Origin: Colletotrichum lupini | Lineage: Eukaryota; Ascomycota; Sordariomycetes; Glomerellales; Glomerellaceae | Direction: 5' to 3' | Assembly: GCF_023278565.1 (NCBI RefSeq) | Contig: NC_064672.1 | Location: forward strand, 2,666,001 to 2,730,000 | DNA length: 64,000 nt | Shown: positions 45,983-58,651 of the stretch, piece by piece | Layout of the letters: every line of letters starts with the position of its first letter | Position numbering within the stretch: the first letter of the stretch is position 1 | Position numbers and translations under genes: made by a program | The notes under the pieces: generated by a model | The model's input: the letters and a program-made list of their open reading frames with translations, nothing else | Told to the model about the DNA's origin: nothing | Database searches by the model: none

Positions 45983-48900
45983 TGCTTCCGTGTGTGTCCA
46001 AGTTGCAGCATGTAAGGCAAGGTGAAGGTAAGTTACCTATCCCGGGCAAGGTCTTAACTGATAGTAGAGGCGTGGCTGGATCATTCATCAATGTACTTTG
46101 TATCCGTACAAGCTGAGGGAACACGGCACGTTTGAATACTTGGCTTCAATGGATGGCTTATCAGGCTTCCTTGGGTATTCCATTGTCCAGAAAAGCCTGA
46201 CGCAAGCTGCGGCGAAAAGGTGTAATTACGGTAGGCAAGGTAGACAGTTGTTCACGTATATCACTCAATCTTGGGACTGGACGAATACGATGAGGATCGG
46301 TCTGAAGCTTGTTCGCCATCAGGCCGTCCCATTCTCCGAGACGCGGTCGCTTGCTGTGCGTGGATGGGAGCCAGAGCCAACCTGAGGGGTGAGCTGAGAA
46401 ATGGTGGTGTGCGCCTTGTCATTCTCTTTCTCATCTTGCAGCGTCTTCCTCGATCACACCTTGCCTCAGATAATGTGGCACTGTGGTCTCCCATCCTCTG
46501 TGAATACGTACAAGTGAAAATGGCAGGGACGGACGAGGAGATGGCGCTGCAACTCGGGGGTTGGAAGGGACGTCGGGCAGATATCCATCTGCCAATGGGA
46601 ATGAGAACGAGATAACCAGATTGGCTGTGCGACTTTGCTGAGAATGCCATGTATCCGTATGGATGGATCCAAGAGAGTTGGTCTTGCGTCTTGCGTCCTG
46701 CACTTGCAGCTGGCGTCGTGGCGTTGGATGCCCAGTGCTCAAGCTTCCCGTTTGGGCCTGATACTCGTAGAGGTAGCCGCACACTGAGCACGCTAGATTC
46801 ATCGAACTCTCCTGCCGGTCTGCATGTATCTGCGTGTACGGAGTATGTGCGTCTGCTTGGAGTTGGAGCTGTTGCTGAAGCGGGAACTGACTGACGCCCT
46901 GTGTTCTCCCTTTACTTCTCTCGTCTACGTTTCCTCTGCAATGGAGATCAGTGTCTGGTCTGTCGTCTATCTCAGCATCCGTATCTGTAAGGTATCCATC
47001 ATCGTGCGCGCGCGCCTATGCTTGGGTTGCCAGCTTGCCTTGACCGGGAACAACGCGGCAAAAAGGCAGACTCGCCTATTTCTTCTGTCCCCTTTCAGCT
47101 TGCGTCTGCATTGGTAAAGATTTATTCATTACAATGGAAGTTGGTGCAGGAACATAGTCGATTAACACTGAGGTGAGTGTGCAGTGAAGTCCCAGGTTGC
47201 AAAAGGTTGGTTGATGAGGCGTGGAAATTGCTGAGGAGGGACCCGCAAAAAAACTCATCGACGGGAGAAGAATAGAGGTACGTATCGCAGGTGCAGGTAT
47301 CTAATTGGCCGTGTGTCTGCGGCGGAAGACTTACGCGAACGCACCGTGTGGCACCTGCGCCACGCGCCGCCAAGACAGATGGCAGTCCTCTCCGAAAGCT
47401 CCACTCGGTGCCCTGAGTCCACTCAAGCCACCCACTTCCTGGCCAATCATACACTTGTCTCGCGACGGTTCCTTGCTAGAGTCTGAGTACAGTGTGAGAA
47501 GTTTTCATTCTTCCCGTCGACTCTCGAGACATTCTCACTCACATCCCGCGTCGCCCGGTCCCTTGGCCGTACCAACCGACCTCCTCCCACCACGGTACCA
47601 CCCACCATCCATCCACCTACATCGAAAAGACTGAGACTGAGGGGACTGATAAGCAAACCAGGGCATCAGCACATCAACCCCCCCCAACGCCAGCGCAGGG
47701 CAGCGCAGCTAAAACACGCGCGTCCCGATGGCGGATGGCCCCTCCGGTACGCAGGACGGATACATGGTAAATTATGGCATTGCTCTGCGAGATGAGCCTT
47801 TGGGTCTTTCGCTTCAATTGGCCGCTTACCTAACTAACCTTACTGTGGTTCCAGTGTCTGCTTACTGTCCGCGGATACGTGTATGGAGTACCAACAGCAA
47901 AGTCACGAACATCACCCTGTGCAGCAATTCTGCCTGCCCGCCTCGAAACCCACTTCAGCCCAGATAGAGCCACATTCCTTGGGTCTGCTCCCCCCAATTC
48001 CACTGTTTCTCATACCGGTAGGGCCCAAGGCCCAAAAGGCCCCTTCCAGGTTGCTTCCAGGTTCTTGAACCCTCAACTCGATACCCTGGGCCACTCCCGG
48101 TGGCTCAGGCTCTGGTCCCCGACCCGTCGCCAGGATGCCAAATGCACCGGCGATGCAGAGTTGCAGTCCCGCCGCCTTCCTTGCCTCGCCAGGCTTACCT
48201 CACTCGTCACTTTTACAACTCTGGCCTCGCCCCTCATCAACAATCAACGTCAGTCCTCATCATCTTGCAGGCAACAAGGAACAGATTGCTCGGTGCCGGA
48301 GCAATCTGGCCTCTTCCAAGTCCGGATACGACTTGGCTCTTGTTCGGACTTTTGCTACGCGTCTCTTGTCTCTTTGCCTAGAGCCTTCCCCACAAGTCAA
48401 CAATACGCTTTTGGCCAAGTCTCGTGATACCCAGCGGACGGCAACCCCTGGGAGACTCCTTGAGTCTCTGCTCACTTTCTCACAATGTGAACTACCAAGA
48501 CAGGTCAGTGGCCACTGCGGTCAACTTACCGTGTGCCCGCACATTGGATGAAAACAGTAACCTGATCCTCTCCTTTGGATCCAAGCTACGCCGACCCAGA
48601 CCGGTGCCGCGGGAAACTAACTCTCTCACAGACTCTTGTCATCGACTTTAACACGCAGCTCGGCTCGTCTCAGGACGTCAGCGCTTACCTGTTGCTACAG
48701 CTAATGCAGGCAATGGCCCATGTATCCATACCTACCTCTCGAACAACGGGACTGCGTAGGTTTGTGCCCTGGGTTCCTTCCCGGCCAACCTAAAGCATCG
48801 ACACCAAGACCGAGCGGATCTTACTTGGTCTTGTTATGCATCGATACTACTACGCACCTCCCTCAACAAGAGACGGTACGACTTTGCGGCGTGTCCTGAA

Positions 48901-49579
48901 CCTAAACTTGGCCGGGCCATTATATCCAAGGAGAGGCTACTCGGCTTTCCAAAAACCGTCCGATTTCTATTCCACCGTCCAGAGGCAAGCTCTTTTTCTT
49001 ACCTTGTCACCGGGAAATAGCCTAGCTTCATTGGCCCATCTTTGGAATTACTCGTTGAAATGCAAGACAGTGATTGTCTGCAACATCAGTTAGTTAATCA
49101 TTGCAACGAACTGCTACTACCCTACGACGCAAGCCAAATCTAGCCACCGTTGGCCGCCTAGAGTAATCCCGACGCAAGAACCGGCGGAAGACGGGTTGGC
49201 ACGATATCAGCCCGCCGCATTACTTGCGTCCGATGTCAATCATCGGCCCTTTGATAGGCTCCCGCTTCCCTCAACGTCAGGAACAGAACCCGGTGATGAA
49301 TGCAACCCTTCCCGCAGATGGTCGTTCACATCTGCACCAACAATACCACCACCCTCGCTACCACCCATCCTTTTCTCCTAGCTAAGGAATCTAGCAATTC
49401 ATCCAGTCGATCAATTCCTTTCTGTCCGAGTCTGGACCTCAGCCCAGCTTAAGCCTTGCCGTCTGAGCGGGATTAAACAAACCAACCTGCCAGCCTCCTA
49501 GGAATCTAGGAAATCGAGATGCGACACTTGATTCTTCAGCCCCGACGTCGCTCCGAATCTCGCACAAACGCCTCCATAC

Positions 49580-49605
49580 CACCACCTCACCACCTCACCA
49601 CCTCA
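49580..49605. repeat. CACCACCT short tandem repeat
   Basis: Three copies of an eight-base unit (CACCACCT-like) in non-coding DNA. Confidence 0.75.
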
Positions 49606-49970
49606 CGTTTAGTTAGCCTTTTGCAATCGTGTGTCAACCATTCTTGGTCCGGTCGGGTTGCACAAAGCAGGAATTGACTGTACTGCGTACTTCCCTCAAG
49701 TCGGGTATGGATTGCACAAAGTCATTATGTAAAAATCCTTGCACTTGGCTTAAATTGTGCATAAAGCTGGTTTTTCCATCTGACCTTTGATCGAAACGTA
49801 CTAGACATCACCTAGACTGCAGCCAGCGGCGGTAACCTAGTCTCCCCCAGCCTAGAGACCAGCTACCAACCCCAAGAGCACCAATCAACGATGGGCCTCA
49901 TACCACCAGAACTTGGTCTAGATGCGGGCAACAACTACAAGGTACCTAGGCACAACTAGGCGACTCCGAC

Positions 49971-50003
49971 GTGTGCGTGTGTGTGCATGTGTATGTGTGT
50001 GTA
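49971..50003. repeat. Imperfect (GT)n microsatellite
   Basis: GT-rich run interrupted by GC, CA and TA steps in non-coding DNA. Confidence 0.8.
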
Positions 50004-50387
50004 AAAGTCGCAAATGATGGACCGAGCGAATACCGAGTGGCAATCTTCCAGTTCAATTAGACGTCTACCTAATCACGGGTATTCTAGCCGGTTCTATCCA
50101 AGTTCTATCTACAACAGATTCTCTACGAACAAAGATTGGACAAGTGTCACTTGAAAGGCCAACCAACCATGTATTCGTCTTCCATATCCTTTCCTTTTGC
50201 TTTCCTGAGAGTAGGTATCCCCCAAGAGACATGGGAATTCGACAGCGGCTGGTAATCCGGAATTCTGTCCGCCGCGTGGGCTGATTGTCTCACTTCCAAG
50301 TCAAAAGAAGGCTTTTGCAGTTGCAGAAAAATAGTTCTGCATCACGCGAAATCTTCTGCCTCACGGGGTTTTTCTTCCTTCTGCAAA

Positions 50388-52404
50388 TCACCGAGGTGCT
50401 GCGGGTGTCTCGTCCGGAAACCGGATTGTACGACTTGGGAGCTCTGGTGGTGGCGGTGGCGTCTGCACCTGCTGTTGCTCATCAGCCACCTTTGTCTGAG
50501 AACCGTTAACGCGTTCTCCGTCTTCGGGGCCTGAACGTTTCTGCTGCTCCGGTTGATCGGTCCGCTTCGTCCAAGGAGGGGCCGCACCCGGCTCGTCCGC
50601 GCCCGCAGGCTGCGGAGGGATGACTGAGCCGCCGATTCTGTAGATGGGCCTATTGACTCCTTCCGCGTCGGATTGGGGTTGTGACTGTGACTGTACTCGC
50701 GACTCGGTATCGTAGCCCGAGCCTGTCGCTGCTTCGATACCTTGGGATCGTGAACGGCCAAAGGGATACAGTACTCTGCCACGAATGCGGAACGAAGGTC
50801 GAGTGGCCTCGGGACCCTCGCCGTCGCCTTCGCCGCTCATGAAAGATATGCCTCTAGAGAGCGAGCGTGGAGCGTAGTAGCCGAGCTTGCCGAGCGGGAT
50901 GCTCAGCCCGTGTACCACCTATTTGAAACTTCATTTTAGTTCTCGACGATTTGGAAGTGCGTCACTTACTATACTACAGACTGCGAGGAACCAGACGACG
51001 ACTCTGACTATCTCGGGTAGGTGAGCGACATCCGAACGAGGTTCATCGCCCTCGTTCAGCGTGTGCAGAAACTCGACTGTGACGTAGAGGTAAAAGATGG
51101 CCGACACTCCAATGGGGCCGAAGAAGCCCACGAAGATGGCTTGCTTCACCTCCTCGATCTGGGGTATGAAGCGGTGGATGGCGAAGACGAAGGGTAGGCG
51201 CCGCAAAATCAATACCAAGATGCCGAGTGGGATGAGACGGTAGATGGGAATCACGTTGTTGTGAAGGAACTCGTCCCACGGGATGACGGCGCCGTACCAC
51301 ATGAAGATGGTGACGTTCAAGAGCATATCAATCGTTGGCTGGAAGGAGTCGTCTTCGGTTTCCAAGCGGAACCAATCGTCCCACGTAAAAGCGTTGCCGG
51401 CGATGAAGCACGCGAGCACGTCATCGCTGCCAATCATGCCGCACGTTCCGACGATGAAGAGCGCCAGGGAGATTGCAAAGACCAGGAAGCTCTCCCTGTC
51501 AACATATTTGCGCTTCTCGGCCCATCTGAGCAGCGTCTTTGCGAGCCATCCCACAACGGCACCGTAGATGACGCTGAGGATGATGGTATAGCCCCAGGTT
51601 TCACCGAACCACAACCCCATCGCCAAGCCGGCGCCTCCAGAGACCTGCTTGCCGCCGTCACCAATGTACTTGATTAGGTACAAGGCGAAGAACAGAAACG
51701 GGTATCCCAGCCCATCATTGGCGCCGGACTCGCTGATGATGAGATTCTGCAGCTCCGTGGGTATGTTGTGGTCTGCGAAGCGGCCCTTGACGATGACGTT
51801 GGACAGCACCGGATCCGTGGGCGTCACGCAGGCGCCGACGGCGAGGGCGTGCAAAAAGGGGATATGCGGCACCAGGGCCCAGACGAGGAGAGACGTTGCG
51901 AGCCACATGCAGGTCATGACGGGGCCGACCAGCAGGGCCATGGGCTTCCACTGCGTGCGGAGATACCTGCTGGGCAGCTGAACGCCGGCGAGGACGAGCT
52001 CGACGCCGAGGACGAGGCGTGAGAAGGCGAGGGTGACGCTCTCGACATCCTCTTCCGTGCCGGCATATTCCAGCGGTCTGATGAGGTTTGCTGCAGGAGG
52101 AGAGAAGGCCACGCCCGCGAGGAGGGATATCACTGGGGTTTTTGGGTTAGCCGCTTGACTGCAAGACGAATCGAGAAAGTGATGTCCTGCATGGCGATCT
52201 AGGCGCATCTACTGCGACCATTGACACCATATTCACCATTGAGGGTACATTGGGCTGCGAAACACGTGAACAGCGGTGGGACTTACGAGCTTCGGAGAGG
52301 TAGTAGTTCTCCTTGCATAAGTATGAGACCAGGCCGAACAGCGAGATCCAGCCACCTAACAAGCCTACGAGGATATTGAAGTTTGTGAGCGCGAGGGTAG
52401 GCAT
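50388..52404 (-). CDS. NHA1: NHA1/SOD2-type plasma-membrane Na+(K+)/H+ antiporter
   Basis: It exports Na+ or K+ in exchange for protons and sets salt tolerance and cytosolic pH. Exons are 52404-52287, 52132-50970 and 50918-50388, giving 603 aa. The transporter domain starts FNILVGLLGGWISLFGLVSY and continues across intron 1 into SLLAGVAFSPPAANLIRPLE. The ion-site region reads TDPVLSNVIVKGRFADHNIP, then SESGANDGLGYPFLFF; the T-D-P and N-D-G motifs are those of fungal Nha1. About 12 hydrophobic segments are visible. VVHGLSIPLGKLGYY begins the cytosolic tail, which is only ~170 residues and rich in Pro/Gln/Ser. Yeast Nha1 has a ~550-residue tail, so this is a short-tail type like S. pombe Sod2 or many filamentous paralogs. 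Long gaps flank it on both sides. Confidence 0.94.
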
Positions 52405-54858
52405 CTTGGGCGGCCTTTCTCGAACGTGAGATCTGCTTCCAAAAGTCGAGAATTACTCAAGCTTTCGCCAAGGTGTCTAGTCGGGCCTGCAAGGCTTGGA
52501 GGCCTCCACACTTCGTGCGAGTTTGCGTTGTAGGCCCCGCGATCTCGTAGGTGAGATGATCCAATGAATGCGCACGGAAATGCGACTAGGGCCCGGTTCG
52601 CCAAGTTTTTGAATCACGAAAGGTGGCGGGTTATCTCTCGGTAACACAAAACGACAGGTATGGCGATACAGAGAGCGCGCGCCCTACGGATAAGAAGGTT
52701 CTTCTGATTTCGGATCCGAAGCAGGCCGGAACCAATAACTAGGTTTTCGTGCGGTACGATCCGAGGTGCAGTTTATTCTAGCCAACAGCAGAGAGAAGAT
52801 TGTTATCGAATCGCGGGGTTCGAAGCGTCGTGGACGAGGAGAAGAGTTGCGGCGCTTGCGTGGCTGACTGTCATTGGGAGGCCAGACAGGATCAACAACT
52901 TTCGTGGCGATGATGGTTGCTTCTTTGGATCTTCTCTCTGCGACCAAGAGATGGCGGTCTGCACGCCTTTGCGGTTCTGGAGGGGTCTTGAGCTTCTGTC
53001 TGCCCAATGGGTTCCGAATGCGGTGCGCAGATGCGGGCGGCCGAGTGAATAGGTACGTAGGCCGTGTGGGGAGTCTTGGGTGAGGAAGGTCGCGATGTAA
53101 GGGGAAGAGAGATTGAAGTGAAAAAAGAAAGGTGGCGGCTTGGCGAGGATCCAATGCAAGTGCTTTGGTTTTTGGATATCGGGGCGAACGCCGCCGAGCT
53201 GTAGCCCGGCCCTAGGTTTTTCATCATCACCGCTGGTCTGGCGAAGCGGGAAGGAGGGGTGTCCCTGGTCCCCTGCTAGGATACCTAGGGTATCTGTTTG
53301 ACCCGATGAGGTATGGCTCCTGGAAAGTAAGTATTAGAGTGAGATGATGGACGCTCAGATTTGCGATGATGTGGGGTACGCAGAGTTCAGCTGTTTTGCA
53401 CAGAATGGGGAGGAGAGGCTGTCCTATGCGCTGGACATTTCCTGCCTTCCTGGATAGTGACAAACTATCTTGAAAATACAAGCTTAAACGGCGCTTTTTT
53501 GTGCTTCTGGTTAGCAAGACCAGATCTCGTGTGATGCCCAGAGACCAAGTTGGCCCAAGTTAAATATTGCAAAATACCCCTTCGAGTCTCTTTCTAGTCG
53601 ACGGGAAACAATGCCTTCCTGGCCCTACAAGACTGTTATTGAACAAGTGCAACAAGGTGACAAGTAAACTAATTAGATAGTTTCTCGGGACTTCAAGCCG
53701 GTGCCAAGAATCTAGATCCCTTCTGCGCCTTACCTTACCTTCCCTTCCCTCCCAGGCGCTCTCCCCTCTCTCGCCCTCTTGTCTCTAAACCCATATTCTC
53801 CAGCCTCAAGAACCTCGCCAGCAATCCACAAACGCCCACAGAAACGTGGGGGGCGTAGAGAGGGAGAGAGACACCGCAGAGTAACGAAAAGAATACCCGA
53901 ATCACATTAGCTCTAGGCAGAAAAACAGACACACGCGCGCGCGCACATAGGTAGAGCCACGAGTTTAGTATGGTCTCACAAACCGCCACCATGCTTATGA
54001 GACAAAAAGTGTTTTTTCCAAGACCATCACATTCGCGCCGGCCTGCCGCGGAAGCAACGGGAGAGGGAGAGAAAAAAGGGTTCCCAAAGATAAACATTTT
54101 CTGCCCTTGGAGAAGGCAGAAAATCCTACGTAATGAGACAGAGATACTATTCGTAGGTAATCCAACGTCGGTGGCACGTTTGAGTGTCTAAGAGAGGGAG
54201 GGAACTTGGTCGAGAGGGGATGAAAATCAGCCGAGGATGGATATCTGCCGTATCTGGGACATAAAACTACTTAAAAAAAGCAGAAACGGAAACAGAACAG
54301 TTGAATAGAATATCCGTTAGACACTTGCCCCTATCATTCGACTTCCGCCACGAAACAAAACATTCGTTAATGGTCTTCTTGCATGCATAGTACGCCTCCA
54401 GGTCTGTACCGTAAACATCTTTTGGTGGACCACAACAATACCAGATATACGATCCGCCATTGAAAAATAATTACAGGATCAAAGGCTGAGAAAAGTTTTA
54501 AGGAGATGGGGATATTGACACAAGCAGAATCGTCACCATGCAATCAACCGTAGCCGCATGCGCCCGAAACGCCCCTTTGACATGACCGTCACATCAAGTC
54601 AACGACCCTTCACAAGTATGGCAATATTCAACATCGCCCGCATCGCTGCTGCAGACCCGTAGTGCGAGGGGTCGGAGCTTTGTCCGGGTATCGTCGATTG
54701 GCGCGCAAGGTCGCCCTCTGTTGACCCCTCCGACTTACTGACACATCGTATCCTATGCTATCGCTACCAAGCCGGCACATCGTAACATGACTTACGCGTG
54801 CTTTGCAGGATCATAATCATCCTCATCCGACTCTAATTTCGAGCCTATCAGTGCTGCC
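52405..54858. other. 2.45 kb gene-free region upstream of NHA1
   Basis: Holds the NHA1 promoter and RNH1 3' UTR. A minus-strand frame at 52684-53154 opens with TTG and shows no family resemblance. Contains a CA/CG alternating run at about 53927-53946 and a repeated CTTACCTTACCTT at 53728-53740. Confidence 0.5.
53927..53946. repeat. Alternating CA/CG dinucleotide run
   Basis: ACACACG followed by about five CG steps, a purine-pyrimidine alternation of the kind able to form Z-DNA. Confidence 0.8.
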
Positions 54859-56132
54859 TCACTTGAGCTTTCTTCTTGACTTCGTTGGCAAAGTCTTTCT
54901 TGCACCGGCCGTGGCGAGCTCATCCGCAGCCCTGTTGCCTACAGATGTTGGGTCTTCCTCTGTGGTGTGAGCCTTCACCCAGTCGATGCTCGTTATTGTC
55001 CCTGCAGCCTCTCGTCTGTTGAGATGATCGATTATTGCCTTGATCAAGTCCTGGTTTTTGACGGATCCTTTCAAAGTCTTCCAGCCGTTGGCCATCCACT
55101 TCTTGCAGTCGCGAGTGACGCAGTTCTTTGCGTATGCGCTATCCGTCCAGATTTGGACATCCTGCGTGACCGAGGTGTACTCGAGTGCTCGAAGGACGGC
55201 GGTAAGTTCTGCTCGCTGATTCGTTTGTGGTTCACCTTCGAGGGGTTCAGATATGTTCCTAAATGCGTCTGGGTCAGTCCGCTGCCTCTGGCCTGTTGAG
55301 GAAAAGATGTAGGAGAACTACATCACCTCGACTTTGTTTGAGAATGAACATGGCGGAGGAAGGCAAGATGTAGTTGAGGACCTGCTTACCTTGCATCGTT
55401 GGGTCCGAAGTAGACGCCTACGCCGCCCCTGGCAGAGGGAGTACCGTTGCCCGCCGTAGCTCCGTCGATATAGATTTGCGGCAAGTTCAGTACCTCCGGT
55501 TTCACGGAATCGTCTTCAGATTCCTTCTCCATTTCCTCCTCCACCCCATCATCGTTCTCCTTCTTCACCTTCGTGGCCTTCGTTGCGGCGCTGGTGGCTG
55601 GCTTCCTCGGCAGAACCTTGATACCCGCATTCAGGGCGCCGGCCTCAGCACCGGCAATCGTTTCCTCATTGCCCCATTCCCTAATGAACTCCAACGCGCC
55701 GGTGTATGTGTCGAATCTCTTATATTTAGGCCCTTTGGCATCCTTGATCGCTAGGGAAACCGTATCCCAGTCGTTGACGAAGATGCCCGTGAAATGACCA
55801 CGCGCGACGGCATAGTATCTCGGAGGAGCGGGCTTTTCCCCGGCTGGCGCTGGTACGAACTTTCCTTCCACAAAAGCCTGAGCCTCTTCGCGTGTGAAGA
55901 AAGACTTGTCTAGAAAGCAGCCTCTGTCAGTCGCACCGGTCAAGAAGGCCTCCAAACTCCACAGTGGTATGGTCAGTTATCTTCACATACATATTGCTCC
56001 TTTTTGATGAGCAGTCTGCTTCTGGCATTCGAGCCAAGTCAAATATACACCTGGCCGGAGACCGACACGCACAGCGTAGTATCTCTGCAGGTCCTTGTCC
56101 GCCTTGCGCTTCCTCGATTTGTCCGCAGGCAT
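54859..56132 (-). CDS. RNH1: Ribonuclease H1 with two hybrid-binding domains
   Basis: It cleaves the RNA strand of RNA:DNA hybrids and removes R-loops. Exons are 56132-55991, 55909-55390 and 55258-54859, giving 353 aa. Two N-terminal hybrid-binding (viroplasmin-like) domains are visible. The first, about 17-62, is completed across intron 1 (YYAVRVGLRPGVYLTWLECQ ... KGAIYKSFFTREEAQAFVEG). The second, about 80-125, reads YYAVARGHFTGIFVNDWDTV and ends KYKRFDTYTGALEFI. A Lys/Glu-rich linker leads to the RNase H domain with the full active site: D196 (YIDGA), E238 (QRAELTAVL), D260 (WTDSAYA), H318 (VKAHT) and D333 (GNRAADELA). An in-frame ATG 67 codons upstream (56333) could add an N-terminal extension. 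Order and residues match fungal RNase H1. Confidence 0.96.
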
Positions 56133-57293
56133 GTCGACGCGCTCGTTCAGGAAGCTTGCGTGAAGCTGTAGGGTGTCACGGCAGCCGTTGCGGATGTCGC
56201 CCGGTCTGCCTCGCCAGGTCGTGGCGTTTCGTCGTCTTAAAAGTACCGATGAGAGAAGGCGACAGCTTACAGAAGCTCGGGGATGAAGTTCGTCCACAGC
56301 TTTTGTCCAAAGAGCTTGAAGTCGCGAGCGCATATGTCGTGGCCGTTACAAAGCTACCTGGTTGGTGTCGCGTAGTTCAAGAGAGTCAAAGGCGACTCAT
56401 GCTGGTGGCTAGAAGGGTCTCGAAAGCTGCAGTTCCAGGGCCGTTTCCTCAGCGGTTGCCTTTGTTCGTGGGCGCATGCCGAAACATGTAACGGGAAAAG
56501 AGTGAAGATTGCGGCAAGGGCTGGTGACGAGGGGACCACTTCAATGGATGAGAGTATGGATCAGTTCTTCCAGTGCGGGCCTTCCTCACTAGGCGCGCCG
56601 ATAAGATAAGGCACATCTCTTCCCCGCAGGAAGCACGACCGCTGTAAAGCTTGCCGACCCTTAGCGCAGTCTGACTCTGTACCTAAGCACACACCATGCT
56701 ATTACCTACCTTATTCTGTATTTACTTGTATTACTTTTGTAGGGCAAGTGAGTGCAGGCTGCAGCCAATACCACTTGGATGCGGGTCTTATATCAGCTGG
56801 AACTCTTTCCCAGCGGTTGTTCTTATGTGACTCTGGGATTTTAGAGAGTGAAGGGGTATATCTTCCCTCAACCACTGCTCATCACAGCAACTATGGACGA
56901 TGAAGACTTGATACAAGTTGCTTGGGCATTGCTAAAGTTGCCGTCTGCTACAAATGAGACAGCATGGGTATAATTCCTGACCAGCCTACCGTCACACGAC
57001 TCTCGAATCTCCCTCATCCCGTCAGACATTCCACGGGAGCTGAAAGGACTATCTAAACCCTCTGCTAGCCCTTCCAACCAATTTCTCAACCAAATACAGT
57101 AGGTAAAATGTAAAGCGCAAAAGCCGCCTACCAGCTGCCTCAGAGCTTGGAGTACAGGGTGTATCGATACTAATGCATCGAGACTACCGTCAACTTCCAC
57201 AATCGTTGGCATCCCGGCACACAAAGACTGTTCTGGCCTAGGCCGGTTTCCCGACCATAAGCACCAAGGTATCGTCGTAAAGTCCCATGGGGA
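56133..57293. other. Gap between RNH1 and TAD3
   Basis: A 1.16 kb spacer: RNH1 promoter, possible upstream coding extension (56133-56333), and TAD3 3' UTR. AT-rich near 56695-56760. No further gene seen; the plus-strand frame at 55964-56491 is a shadow. Confidence 0.45.
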
Positions 57294-58651
57294 CTAAGCA
57301 TGGACTCTGTGATCAACCGGCGGCAAAGGTCCCACGCAGTCGCTCGATTCCCACTCCCACGCCAACAAGCTCCAGTTCAGCTCACGTCTCCAGAAGAGGC
57401 CAAGACCCTCGCCTCCACCGCAGTTCTCCAGCTCGGGATGGCCATGTCCTCGATCTTCCGAGCACATGCCCCCAGTAAGTGGCATGCGTTGAGCGAAGAC
57501 GACCTTGCCCATCCGCGAGTGAAGGATAGCCATCGAGCATTGGACGCAAGGCTCGTGAGTTAAGTACATCTCCATACCGTGGCACAGGTAGCCGTCCGCG
57601 TTGGGATGCTCGTCTTCATGGACCGTAAGCTCGTCTTCCAAGAGCGGAAGATCTTGAAAAGTGTCGTATTCAAGGATAGCCGGCACGTGGGAGCGGCCGG
57701 CTGCACGTCTCTCGTGTCGCACAAGCTTCTGCGCCACCATGCTGATAGCTCTGAGCACGCAGTGACCCATGGGGTTGCCGGTACCGCTTCTATTGGGCTC
57801 CTGGTGCCAACGAGCATCTCCGGCAACCGCTACGAGGTGGGATTTTCCCCCTTCGCGCTGGACGATGACGGCACCCATGGGTTCACCGATACCCGCCTTC
57901 TTTGCCTGGAAGGCGACGCGATGGGCCAAGGTCATCCACAGAGATGTCTCATCCTTGATAGTTTCCGTTGATCGTCCCACCATGCTAGGGTGCGGTCCAA
58001 GAGGGTTGTTCTTTCTATACACCGTAGGCCAGAACTGCGAGGTCCACATAGCTGCCTGCACCTGAGAAGTAGGCGGTACCATGGGAATCGGAATCTTGGT
58101 GAGGAAGACGCTCTCATCCATTCCTTCGATGGCTCCCAGCTTTGCGACCAAGTCGTGCTTATCGAAGTCTTTCTCTTCACCAAGCATGATGTAGATCCAG
58201 GTGGATTTACCCGTGTGGACTTGGCGGCCTTCGGGGGAGTCGTTCATGAACTGTGTTTTGAGATGAGCCGGGATATCCGCTGGCTTCGCACATCTTCGCA
58301 AGTGAGGCAAGTTGTTAGCCACGCCTTCAGGGAGCATCGAGCGGATCAGACTAGAGTCAGGTTAGTATGTGATAGAAACGTGATGACTGCTACTCACTTG
58401 ACGACATTGTTAGTAGACGTAGATGGAGCCCTCGTGATCAAAGCCTGAACAATGGTGTGGTCTTGTCGGATTTCCAAAGTCGTCTTCAGAGGAATAAGCA
58501 CTCCTCGGCCAAGTTGTTGTGGAAGCAGGTGGTCGATGAGAGCATGGGGCTGGATGACATCAGGTCCAGTGTGCTCGATCTTTTCCTCAGATTGATCGTC
58601 AGGCCTATCAGAGGCCATAGCCGGCAGCGAGGCGCGTTCGACAGCGAGCAT
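57294..58651 (-). CDS. TAD3: tRNA-specific adenosine-34 deaminase, non-catalytic subunit Tad3
   Basis: With Tad2 it converts wobble A34 to inosine in tRNAs. Exons are 58651-58398 and 58350-57294, giving 436 aa. The N-terminal third is specific to Tad3 (LLPQQLGRGVLIPLKTTLEI). The deaminase domain has NPMGHCVLRAI, where H281 is followed by C-V. The catalytic Glu of active deaminases (H-A-E) is replaced by V283, as in known Tad3. The zinc pair is C353-x2-C356 in LTHEPCVQCSMAILHSRMGK. The end, GLGLFWRRELNWSLLAWEWE, is characteristic. An ATG was chosen over a TTG 24 bp upstream in the same frame. The intron donor is GTGAGT and the acceptor CTAG; junction reads VVNLIRSMLPEG. Confidence 0.95.

Larger units (their letters stand above)
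44407..50387. other. 6.0 kb gene-free region upstream of the SPT23-like gene
   Basis: The longest gene-free stretch. It lies upstream of the SPT23-like gene and downstream of NHA1, so it holds a large promoter/leader, an NHA1 3' UTR, and perhaps non-coding transcripts. It contains (GT)n tracts at about 45965-45982 and 49971-50003, CCTAAGGTAG-type motifs near 45063, and a CACCACCT tandem at about 49580-49605. Many small frames, none with family signal or splice support. Confidence 0.5.

Noticed and set aside
52684..53154. 156-codon minus-strand frame
   Set aside because: Starts at TTG, Arg/Pro-rich, no homology signal or splice support.
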